Shown piece after piece: positions 7,659 through 13,985 of a stretch of 13,985 bases of DNA. The DNA is taken from contig MU631747.1 of the NCBI GenBank assembly GCA_026770615.1, positions 95,044-109,028 on the forward strand, read 5' to 3'. This stretch comes from Pavlovales sp. CCMP2436 (lineage: Eukaryota; Haptophyta; Pavlovophyceae; Pavlovales). Position 1 is the stretch's first letter. Each line of letters opens with the position of its first letter. Both the position numbers and the translations under genes were made by a program. The notes beneath the pieces are model-generated. The model worked only from the letters and a program-made list of their open reading frames with translations. It did not search any database and had not been told where the DNA came from.

Positions 7659-7975
7659 ATCGAGAGGCTAGCGGTGTTGAACGCAAGCACGAGCTAAGAG
7701 AGGATTTGAGTCCGAGACGCGGTGAAGCGTCGAAGGCAGCTAGAGAGAGAGAGAGAGCTAGAGACGTGAAGAGTCACGATGCAGAGAGCTGCAGTAAAGA
7801 GCAGTGAGGCGGCGCTGAAGCTGTGTCACAAGATCTCTTAGAAAGTAAGAGAACCTGATGAAATGCGATGAACAGGCAACGAAGCAGCCGTAGAAGACTC
7901 GAGAAGGGGCCGGGATATTTCAATCCCGGGCAGTCCGATAGGGTACCAGACAGAGCCAGGAGTAGGCTCCCGACA
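7659..7975 (-). mobile_element. ~316-bp TIR element, right copy, inverted
   Basis: This is the inverted relative of 7223-7537 (317 bp), flanked by ACTAT at 7654-7658 and 7976-7980; the first T of the TIR overlaps the duplication. Matching blocks run the full length, including GCTAGCGGTGTTGAACGCAA near the inner end. Both hairpins persist in altered form. It split a 24-bp tandem duplication already present in the retrotransposon. Confidence 0.8.
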
Positions 7976-8628
7976 ACTATGAGCGGGCTTGCCTGAGTGA
8001 CTATGAGCCCTTGCAGGAACACCTTTCTAACCTTGCTATCTCTAATGGCAAGCATGTGAAAGTGTTGGGCGTGCTGTGCGGTGGGTTTATCACCTGCCTT
8101 CATCTGCATTCGCAGCAGGGCAGTCCTCCGTTTGCAGTGCATTCTGAGGCTGCTTGATACCACCTCCTTCTGCAGCAACCCGCGCTTGATCACTATGGGT
8201 CGGCCTTCATCGTCTTTCCAGCTGCCTTGTGCAGAACTCTCTCTATCCTGGTCTATGATATTTTTAACCTTCTGGTCTATCTGTCCCGCATAGTAGTCCT
8301 CCCTCGCCATGACTGCTGGTGCGGCAGAGCGGGCTCCGCCTTTAGATATGTTGTCGTCTGTGGCCTCTTCCACTGCTGCAATCAGGGCCTGTTTTAGTGC
8401 TACACGAATAGCAGCTGTCTCAGGGCATCCCCGGAATAAGTGGTCTCTGGAGTCCTCCCCTGGCCATCGCTCTCCTGCTGCCACACACAGAGGGCACTTC
8501 ATGCTCATCTTGGTGGACTTTCCTCCCAGAATTGCCCTGTATTGGCCAATTTCTGGGAACTCGGCTGCAATATCAGCACTGTAAAGCAAATAGGAGAGAT
8601 TTGCTGTGATCTGGAGGACTGCGCAGTG
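7976..8628 (-). pseudogene. Zinc-knuckle and post-RT segment of retrotransposon copy 2
   Basis: Reading down from 8628, the frame has ~40 residues after the missing reverse-transcriptase part. It then has a CCHC-type knuckle, CPLC followed by 14 residues and HLFRGC (spacing C-X2-C-X14-H-X4-C), the arrangement found after the RT domain in many LINE proteins. The segment shared with copy 1 follows. An 8-residue unit LIVTQASP is repeated, matching a 24-bp DNA duplication. The frame then runs into the inserted element at 7975. No upstream ATG exists; the first start-like codon is TTG at 8589. Confidence 0.75.
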
Positions 8629-8815
8629 CAGTCACGGGCCGCCGGTTCGCTGTGTGTGGGAGTTAGAGCTGTGAGTTTCCTCATTCATACATCCTTGTGA
8701 GTGGATTCCCTGTGAGTTACGACCTCTAGAACTTTCCTTATGAAGGGTCAACTAATATGTACACGTTACGATTTCGTTAGAACCTTGATTTCGATTATTG
8801 ATCTGGAAATTAGCT
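8629..8815 (+). repeat. Dispersed repeat C, copy abutting retrotransposon copy 2
   Basis: It starts CAGTCACGGGCCGCCGG and runs to GATCTGGAAATTAG, matching 9192-9393 with scattered substitutions and a small indel at 8704-8715. It ends just before the perfect hairpin at 8817. Confidence 0.9.
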
Positions 8816-8816
8816 C

Positions 8817-8860
8817 GCTATAATACCGCAGTGCAGCTTGCGAAACGCAGGTATTATAGC
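8817..8860. repeat. 11-bp perfect inverted repeat (stem-loop)
   Basis: GCTATAATACC at 8817-8827 and GGTATTATAGC at 8850-8860 enclose a 22-nt loop. It lies directly after the end of a repeat C copy and is absent from the other copies. Confidence 0.85.
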
Positions 8861-9044
8861 AATATGATTTCCGATAAATCCCAAGCGCGAGTCTGCTCCA
8901 GAATGTTCGGAAATATCCGATTTATTTTCATTGGCCATTGTACATGCCAGGCCCTCGGTACCTTAAACGCGTCTATGACTTCTGCAGCCGTTGCTAGCAG
9001 TCGTAATTATGACTTCCAGCGGTGCGATTAAACCCGCTTAAACG

Positions 9045-9093
9045 CCCAGTTCGCCCGGTTCTCCCAGTTCGCTCGGTTCTCCCAGTTCGCCGG
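9045..9093 (+). repeat. 18-bp tandem repeat, 2.7 units
   Basis: The unit CCCAGTTCGCYCGGTTCT occurs at 9045-9062 and 9063-9080, with a partial third at 9081-9093. Confidence 0.9.
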
Positions 9094-9191
9094 CAACTCA
9101 GCTCACCCAGCACTTCGCTTGGATCGTCGCGCCCGCATCTCGCCAACTCGCTTCACATCCAATCCATCTTCCATCTTCCTCGACCCTGCCC

Positions 9192-9404
9192 GCAGTCACG
9201 GGCCACCGGTTCGCTGTGTGTGGGAGTTAAAGCTGTTAGTTTCCTCATTCATACATCCTTGTGAGTGGATTGATTCACTGTGAATTACGAACCTCTGGAA
9301 CTTTCCTTCTGAAGGGTTAACTAATATGTATACGTTACGATTTCGTCAGAACCTTGATTTCGATTATTGATCTGGAAATTAGTTAGGATTTTCGACTGTG
9401 ACTC
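9192..9404 (+). repeat. Dispersed repeat C, longest copy
   Basis: It runs from GCAGTCACGGGCCACCGG to TTAGGATTTTCGACTGTGACT. The middle contains TACGTTACGATTTCGTCAGAACC. It ends about 155 bp upstream of the ATG at 9561, so it may contribute a promoter or 5' UTR. Confidence 0.85.
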
Positions 9405-9560
9405 AGCTGGTGACTTACGACTTGACTCTGGAAGTTCGGCCCAGCCGTCGACACAGCTGCCGCCCGGTGTGACCTGCCGTCAGATCCACAACCGCAACCC
9501 GCCGCTTGGACAGCCGTCAAGCAAGTTCCCCAGCCGCACCGCCGCGCTCTCCGCCGAGCC

Positions 9561-9917
9561 ATGCACTACTCCGCGCTCCAGGACGACGGCCTGCCCATGG
9601 CCTCGCTGTCGCCGGAGGGCATGCTGACTGACATCGAACAGCTCGGGGAGGTTGCGCAGTCGCCGTTCGCCGGGCGCAACCCGTGCGCGGAGCTCGACGA
9701 GAAGAGCAAATCCCGACTCTCGCACGACGCCTTCCACTTGAATCCGGCCGACCACGGGTGCTCGCAGATCTGCATGCCCAACGCTCTACATTTCGTCGCC
9801 AAGCTGCACGGAGTGGACTACGGCAACACGTGCCCGCAAATGGGCTTCACCTCTAGCACGGACGACGGATGGGACCACGGCATCCACTTCTTCAACTACG
9901 TGGAGCCGGGCTTTTGA
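9561..9917 (+). CDS. 118-residue protein of unknown function
   Basis: I do not recognise this protein. The frame is strongly GC-rich at third positions, like SNUPN and the 13050 gene, which supports real coding. The N-terminal half is acidic and polar (LSPEGMLTDIEQL at 16-28). The C-terminal half is rich in Cys, His and aromatic residues: DHGCSQICMPNALHFVAKLHG, DYGNTCP, DDGWDHGIHFFNYVEPGF. The His, Asp and Cys could be metal-binding or catalytic, or this may be one exon or a fragment of a larger enzyme. There is no signal peptide or membrane segment. The frame is open upstream to about 9426 with no earlier ATG. A 20-bp duplication covers the stop codon. Confidence 0.55.
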   Translation: MHYSALQDDGLPMASLSPEGMLTDIEQLGEVAQSPFAGRNPCAELDEKSKSRLSHDAFHLNPADHGCSQICMPNALHFVAKLHGVDYGNTCPQMGFTSSTDDGWDHGIHFFNYVEPGF

Positions 9918-9942
9918 ACGCCGGGCCGGGCTTTTGAATGCC
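9905..9942 (+). repeat. 20-bp tandem duplication across a stop codon
   Basis: GCCGGGCTTTTGAACGCC at 9905-9922 recurs with one change at 9925-9942. The first copy contains the TGA that ends the 118-residue frame. Confidence 0.9.
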
Positions 9943-10457
9943 CTCCGGCCGGCAGCCGCACTGGCCTGGACTTGTACTTATAGGCTCTGACTTCTGACTT
10001 CTGCACCTGTACCGCGCTGTCACGTGGGACCACACTGTTGTGGGATCCCGCAACGAACTGTTCGCACTTCATTCTTGATTGATCTGAATTCTGATCTGGT
10101 AATTAGTGATGTGCTGCGTCTATAAACCATAAACTAATTCAACTTGAACTTAGTTTACTTAATTGGCTAAAATTGCATCCACTGTGACTGCGAGTCCACA
10201 GAGTCTTGAAGTGACAGGGTGTGATACTGAGAGACCACACTCGCCACTGAGGAAGTCAAAGTGAACTGTAACAGAAGTAACACTGCTCCGGACACAGCTC
10301 CGCAGGACACTGGAATCCAGCCAGATCTGGGACGCTGAGAACTAGTTATACCTATGTATTTTAGATACACTGCATTGGCCGGCCGTGGCCGAAGGTCTCC
10401 AGCTCTGGCCGAATATTAGCCGAATATCAATAATCGCTGGTCGATGCACATTGGCCG
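9943..10457. other. Non-coding spacer
   Basis: No convincing gene. An imperfect hairpin lies at about 10024-10051 (GGGACCACA with TGTGGGATCCC). A 67-codon minus-strand frame at 10167-10370 has a hydrophobic stretch, but its composition and context give no support. Confidence 0.5.
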
Positions 10458-10697
10458 ATGGCTATCACCGGGTCGGACGACGAAACGCCGCGGGCAGAGT
10501 CCAGCGTGCTTGTACAGTATTATGCTCCAAAAAAATCGCCTGCGACGCCACCTTCGCCTACACCGGATGCCCATCAGCTCGTAACGTTTCTTGTAGGTTT
10601 TGCAGCATTCACACTCATCCTGGCAACGCTACTACCTATAGCGTATGGCTACCTGCCTGGGGCAGTGCCTCCTAAGTGTAAGAACGTATTTTTATGA
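10458..10697 (+). CDS. Possible small single-pass membrane protein, 79 residues
   Basis: The frame predicts a polar, Pro-rich N-terminal part (PKKSPATPPSPTP at about 24-36) and one hydrophobic segment, LVTFLVGFAAFTLILATLL, at about 41-59, with a short tail ending KCKNVFL. That is the layout of a small one-pass or tail-anchored protein. Against it, third positions are not GC-rich as in the other genes here, there is no recognised family, and repeats surround it. It may be a gene, an exon or a chance frame. Confidence 0.3.
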   Translation: MAITGSDDETPRAESSVLVQYYAPKKSPATPPSPTPDAHQLVTFLVGFAAFTLILATLLPIAYGYLPGAVPPKCKNVFL

Positions 10698-10897
10698 ATG
10701 CAATATATATTGCCGCGGCACGCGGCCATGCGCAGCTGCTGCTCGCGCGCTTGAGCGCGCTGGCCCCGATCGCTGCCCAGCTTGGGAACACGACAAACAG
10801 CAACCAGCAGATCATCTCCCTAAACGCCCTTGCCCGGGCACACTACCGGAGATCCATCGGCACGCGCGGTGGCGCCCAAGCCAGCGCAGCCGACTAA

Positions 10898-11177
10898 GGC
10901 ACGCAGCAGGCAATGGGCGACGCAGCGCTCAGACCAGCAAAACATTCAGAACAGTCAGACGCCAGCTTGAATCCCTATCAGTCAATATATTGCACTTATT
11001 TTACATAGGTTCGGTTCAGGGTTTGGGTGGAGGTGGGGACTTGGACTTGGAGCCGGGGCCGAGTCGACAATCATCGGGTCGGACGGCGCAGCGCCTGCTG
11101 CAGCAGGCGGAGGCGCACGCCCGAGCCACCCGGAGAGCGAATCCTGCTTCGTCTTTGCCGAAGCTGACATCCTCCGC
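10898..11177. other. Spacer with overlapping short frames
   Basis: Frames exist on both strands but none is supported. The minus-strand frame 11170-10982 begins MSASAKTKQDSLSGWLGR and is then Ala/Pro-rich. It could be the first exon of a gene, but no good donor or second exon is visible. Confidence 0.3.
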
Positions 11178-11345
11178 GTGCGCGTAGGCCACGAGCGAGT
11201 AGGGCGCGCGAGCGCGTAGGCCGCGAGTGCTAGGCCGCGCGTGCTAGGCCGTTCGTGCTAGGCCGCGAGCAACAGGCTGCGAGCGCGTAGGCCGCGAGCG
11301 CCAGGCCGCGAGCGTGTAGGCCCGCGAGTAGGCCGCGAGCGTGTA
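11178..11345 (+). repeat. Degenerate ~16-bp tandem repeat (TAGGCCGCGAGCG type)
   Basis: About ten units of the type TAGGCCGCGAGCG(TG) with length variation and substitutions fill this stretch. No coding frame runs through it convincingly. Confidence 0.85.
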
Positions 11346-11558
11346 CGATGACCGGCGAGAGTAACTAACTTGGCAATTGTTTTTATTTAATAATTGTATA
11401 TTTGCCGGCCGCTGGCCGAAGATCCGTCAGATATGACTAAGTGCTGGCCAATGAAGTGGCCGAGGATTTATAGAGGATCTAAAATACACAGACTGTTATA
11501 CGCGCGTCATTTTGTAACCCTCCCCCTCATCCTTCTGTGGGCACTTTTGGGAGTGAGT

Positions 11559-11796
11559 GTTGAATGTACCCCTCCTGCCCCGCAGCCTGCGGCCGCGATA
11601 GTTGAATGTACCCCCCTTACATTCGAGCCCGCGGCCTGCGGCCTGCTGCTGCCGCGAATGACCCCCCCCTCGTTATTTTTTTTATCGAGGCCGTAATGAC
11701 CCCCCCCTCACTATTTTTCTCTTCGGGGCCGTAATGACCCCCCCCTCGTTATTTTTTCTTCGAATAACGTTGAATGCACCCCCCCTATGTTGCACC
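11559..11796 (+). repeat. C-run satellite, left block (~38-bp units)
   Basis: Units such as GTAATGACCCCCCCCTCGTT followed by a T-run and CTTCGGGGCC recur at 11656, 11693 and 11732, flanked by related GTTGAATGTACCCCCC units at 11559, 11601 and 11769. Each unit carries a C6-8 run and a T5-8 run. Confidence 0.85.
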
Positions 11797-12072
11797 CAGC
11801 CACGCGCGGCTGGCTCTGCGCCGAGCACGCTGCCCGGAGGCCGCTGCGCCGGGAACGCTGCGCCAAGCACGCTTCGCCGAGCTGTGCGGTCGGTGCTGTG
11901 CGTTCGGCGCTGTGCCCCTAGACGGTGAGCGCTGCCCGAAGCGCCCGCCAAGCGCGCCGCCGAGCGCCGAGCGCCGATTTGCGCCGATCTGCGTCGAGCG
12001 CCGAGCGCCGATCTGCGCCGAGCGTCAAGCGCCGAGCGCCGATGTGCGCCGTGCGCCGATCTGCGCCGAGGT
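11797..12072 (+). repeat. GC-rich block with GCGCCGAGCGCCGATCT-type tandem repeats
   Basis: From about 11970 the sequence is built from 8- and 16-17-bp units of GCGCCGAGCGCCGATCT. The earlier part (11800-11970) is a looser version. Long frames on both strands are products of the repeat (Arg/Ala/Ser-rich) and are not taken as genes. Confidence 0.7.
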
Positions 12073-12237
12073 GGTGAACGACTCCCCCCCCCTCGTTCTT
12101 TTTTCTTCGGGACCGTAATGACCCCCCCCTCGTTATTTTTTTCTTCGGATAATGTTGAATGTACCCCCATACATTGTTTCTTTCCGAAATAATGTCGAAT
12201 GTAACCCCCCCTACAGAAGGACAGGGGGGGGGTTACA
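12073..12237 (+). repeat. C-run satellite, right block
   Basis: The same units as the left block resume in the same orientation at 12073, 12115, 12153 and 12193. The GC-rich block therefore sits inside one satellite array. Confidence 0.85.
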
Positions 12238-12534
12238 AAATGACGCGCGTATTAATTGCCTGTTTTCAAGCTCAAACAAAGTCAAATTACCCCCCTGGTC
12301 AAACAGACCCGCTGACTCTGAGAGTCTCAAACAAAATCACTCAGATCCAGGAATCCACCCCAGGCGCACGGATACCGTCCCCACCGCTGATCAGATACAC
12401 GACAATCAACAACTCTCGGACTGGTGCGCTGACCGACCTCCACTGCATCGCCCCCGTCGTCTGGAAATGCAGCCCGTCTGCGAGTGCGGCACACATTCGC
12501 GCGAATCACAAACATTACTTACATAATCATCACG
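12238..12534. other. Non-coding or unassigned stretch
   Basis: A plus-strand frame passes through (12159-12614), but it starts in satellite sequence and ends inside the MITE and retrotransposon tail, so it is probably not a gene. Nothing else is recognised. Confidence 0.5.
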
Positions 12535-12798
12535 ACAGGGGATCGCGGGCAATAAAAAAGGCAAATTTTGAGCTTGAGGCTGAGTTTCTTAGCACATTAC
12601 ATATATATATATAGCGGCTCAGCATGATTCAACAGGTGTTGTTCACTCACTGACTTGGTTGACGTCAGACGTTAGTCCTGGCAGTAGCACATTACATACA
12701 AACAATGCTTAAATTTGCTTAAATTACATACAAACAATGCAAAAAAACTAGGCTCAGCTTCTTAACACTACGGCTTCTTATTGCCCGCGACACCCTGT
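12535..12798 (+). mobile_element. 169-bp MITE-like element, copy 3, split by a nested insertion
   Basis: Ends read ACAGGGGATCGCGGGCAATA and its complement (the right end has a C-to-A difference and lacks one G/C). Inner landmarks match copy 1: GCTTGAGGCTGAGTTTCTTAGC, two ATTACATACAAACAATG units, and TTCTTAACACTACGG. The span is 264 bp; removing the insertion plus one target duplication (95 bp) leaves exactly 169 bp. Confidence 0.9.
12604..12684 (-). mobile_element. 81-bp retrotransposon 3'-tail insertion with 14-bp target-site duplication
   Basis: On the minus strand it begins CTGCCAGGACTAAC and ends GAGCCGCTATATATATA, i.e. the last ~72 bp of the copy 1 element plus a TA tail. TAGCACATTACATA occurs on both sides (12590-12603 and 12685-12698), as expected of target-primed reverse transcription. 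It differs from 21-92 at two of 72 positions, so it is recent. Confidence 0.9.
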
Positions 12799-13049
12799 AG
12801 CCTGTATCACATGTATTGTGATTCTTGCCCCGGGAGACAAAAAATCCGGAAATATGCGCGATTTATCTGCTGGCCCAGTCTACAAGGGTGCACCCGACTT
12901 TTAACGATAGCGCTCGGGCGTGCCCCGCCGGTTAGGCGAAGACAAATTTCATGCCTTTTTCAAGTTTTTTAGGTCTTTTTTCAAAATTTTGGGCGTAAAT
13001 CAAGTTTCTGCAGGCAAAAAGCACGCGCCCGGGCGTAAGCTCAAGCACG
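12799..13049 (+). promoter_or_regulatory. Upstream region of the 13050 gene
   Basis: No gene is seen. A T-rich stretch (12955-12992, several T5-6 runs) lies 60-100 bp upstream of the ATG. No TATA box or other element is clear. Confidence 0.3.
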
Positions 13050-13985
13050 ATGAGTGGACACGGTGGCTCGCGCGATGGCTCAGGCCGGATGCACAAGCCG
13101 GAAGCGTTGCCCGTCGTCTCCAAGTCGAACCCCTGGACCATCGCAGGTGGTTCGACCAGCGCTCTCTTGCCCCGTGCCCGCTCCGCAGCATCGGCGGAGT
13201 CCGCGTCCGCATCTGCAGGACCAGGGCGCGCGCGCAACGCGCAGCCCCCTCCGCCTCCGCTGGCACTGCAATCCGAGCAGTTGGGCATCAGGTGCAGCGC
13301 TCGCCTGGCAGATCTCCCGGCGCAGCCGGAGGCGCAGCCCCCAGCGCGCCCCCCTCTGGCGCAGCCCCCGGCGCGCGCCCCGGCGCAGCCCCTAGTGCGC
13401 CCCACCCTGGCGCAGCCCCCGGCGGCCGACGAGCCTGCAGCCCCCGGCGCAGCCCCCGGCGCAGCTCCCGTCGACAAGACGGTCCGCTCGCTGCGCGCCT
13501 ACCAGAAGCTCATGAGTGACTCGCTGCTCGCTGCGATGGATAAGGGGTTCGCGAGCAACGAGACCGTGTTGCACCTGTGCAAGGCCAACGACTTCCGGCT
13601 GATGCCGTTAGAGCAGACGACCGCGGCCGCGGCGCTCCTCGACGAGTGGGGCAACGATTCCGTCGACTGGCTCTGCACTCACGCGCTCGCGCACCTCGAC
13701 GCCGACATCGTCAAGAATCAGCTGCTGCAGGTGACTTGCTGCCCACTGCCCCCCCCCCTTAATACGAATACTTTATTATTGATATTAAATTATAAATAAT
13801 AGGTGAAGCACTTCGTTCGTGACAACCGGTCTCAGTTCGTCGTCGATTGCGACGAACACGATGACGAGGACGACAAGAAGACGCTGACCCGCACCGTGAA
13901 GCGGCTCGCGCTCGTCGGCGAGACGAGCATCGCACACACGCTCTTCACGCAGCCAGAGCGTGTGGCCGGCAGCAACATTCCCAAT
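13050..13985 (+). CDS. Two-exon gene of unknown function, 3' end beyond the window
   Basis: Exon 1 is 13050-13730 (227 codons) and exon 2 runs from 13803 to the window edge (61 more codons, still open). Residues ~1-70 are Ser/Gly/Ala-rich. Residues ~85-148 are Pro/Ala/Gln-rich with repeated AQPP, PAQP and PGAA, encoded by GGCGCAGCCCCCGG-type tandem DNA (about 13317-13470). From VDKTVRSLRAYQKL (~149) the sequence becomes an ordinary, probably helical globular domain, continuing over the splice junction (NQLLQ | VKHFVRDNRSQF) to an acidic patch DEHDDEDDKK. I do not recognise the family. The ATG at 13050 has A at -3. Codon use is GC3-rich, as in SNUPN. Confidence 0.7.
13731..13802 (+). other. 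Spliceosomal intron (72 nt, phase 0)
   Basis: The donor is CTGCAG|GTGACT and the acceptor AATAATAG|GTGAAG, after a C-run and a very AT-rich stretch. Removal keeps the frame; the unspliced frame reads on to a stop at 13797-13799. The AT-rich intron in a GC-rich gene makes the call clear. Confidence 0.85.

Larger units (their letters stand above)
6510..8628 (-). mobile_element. Non-LTR retrotransposon copy 2, decayed and interrupted
   Basis: On the minus strand it begins near 8628, where dispersed repeat C abuts it. It then runs through a zinc knuckle, the segment shared with copy 1, a charged linker and an OTU-like domain into a 3' UTR matching copy 1 down to about 6510. The linker is split by two ~316-bp elements (7223-7537 and 7659-7975); the 7543-7653 stretch between them is still retrotransposon sequence (VVITIGVPNAR matching IVVSHGAPNTR of copy 1). 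The 3' terminus could not be fixed. Confidence 0.8.

Noticed and set aside
7850..7905. CTGATGA followed by GAA, resembling a hammerhead ribozyme core
   Set aside because: The stem between the two boxes does not pair, and the motif is absent from the inverted sister copy at 7223-7537.
7638..8004. 21-bp direct repeat as target-site duplication of the right ~316-bp element
   Set aside because: The repeat is better explained as a pre-existing 24-bp tandem duplication (LIVTQASP twice); ACTAT at both sides and a 5-bp duplication at the left copy agree with each other.
8440..9264. Two frames ending in the same peptide (SLCVGV-AVSFLIHTSL)
   Set aside because: The shared ending is simply dispersed repeat C read in the same frame; the frames start in unrelated sequence.
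11682..12170. 162-codon minus-strand frame rich in Arg, Ser and Ala
   Set aside because: It is built entirely from satellite units.
12159..12614. 151-codon plus-strand frame
   Set aside because: It begins in satellite DNA and ends inside the MITE and the LINE tail; no motif.
12920..13519. Alternative frames on both strands over the 13050 gene
   Set aside because: Arg/Pro/Ala-rich products of the GC-rich repeat; the 13050 frame splices cleanly and has balanced composition downstream.

Overview
The window looks like nuclear DNA from a GC-rich, unicellular, intron-bearing eukaryote. A haptophyte-like or stramenopile-like alga is my guess; nothing seen fixes the taxon. Genes have strongly GC-rich third positions, introns are GT-AG, spacers are AT-rich, and a large share of the window is transposon-derived or satellite DNA. 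No prokaryotic operon, tRNA, rRNA or CRISPR array was seen.

Layout. 1-1385 (minus): 3' part of a non-LTR retrotransposon (copy 1) whose reading frame ends in an OTU-type cysteine protease domain. 1539-2633 (+): intronless snurportin-1 homologue (SNUPN), the nuclear import adaptor for m3G-capped snRNPs. 2634-3605: AT-rich spacer between convergent genes. 3606-4716 (minus): two-exon gene with two related beta-type repeats of the 'VxVPxGxxPG' kind. 5110-5447: two 169-bp MITE-like elements back to back in opposite orientation. 5455-5540: fragment of the retrotransposon 3' end. 5907-6025: partial copy of a dispersed repeat, followed by a T24 run. About 6510-8628 (minus): second, decayed retrotransposon (copy 2), interrupted by two inverted copies of a ~316-bp element. 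8629-9404: two copies of the dispersed repeat. 9561-9917 (+): 118-codon GC3-rich ORF of unknown function. 10458-10697 (+): possible small one-pass membrane protein. 11178-12237: three types of tandem repeat. 12535-12798: third copy of the 169-bp element, split by an 81-bp retrotransposon tail with a 14-bp target-site duplication. 13050 to window end (+): two-exon gene of unknown function, cut by the window edge.

The host genes do not form an evident pathway. SNUPN has a clear role in snRNP import; the other three are unassigned. The most informative content is the record of insertions. Retrotransposon tails, a 169-bp TIR element and a ~316-bp TIR element are nested in one another, and exact target duplications and lengths allow the order of events to be read.
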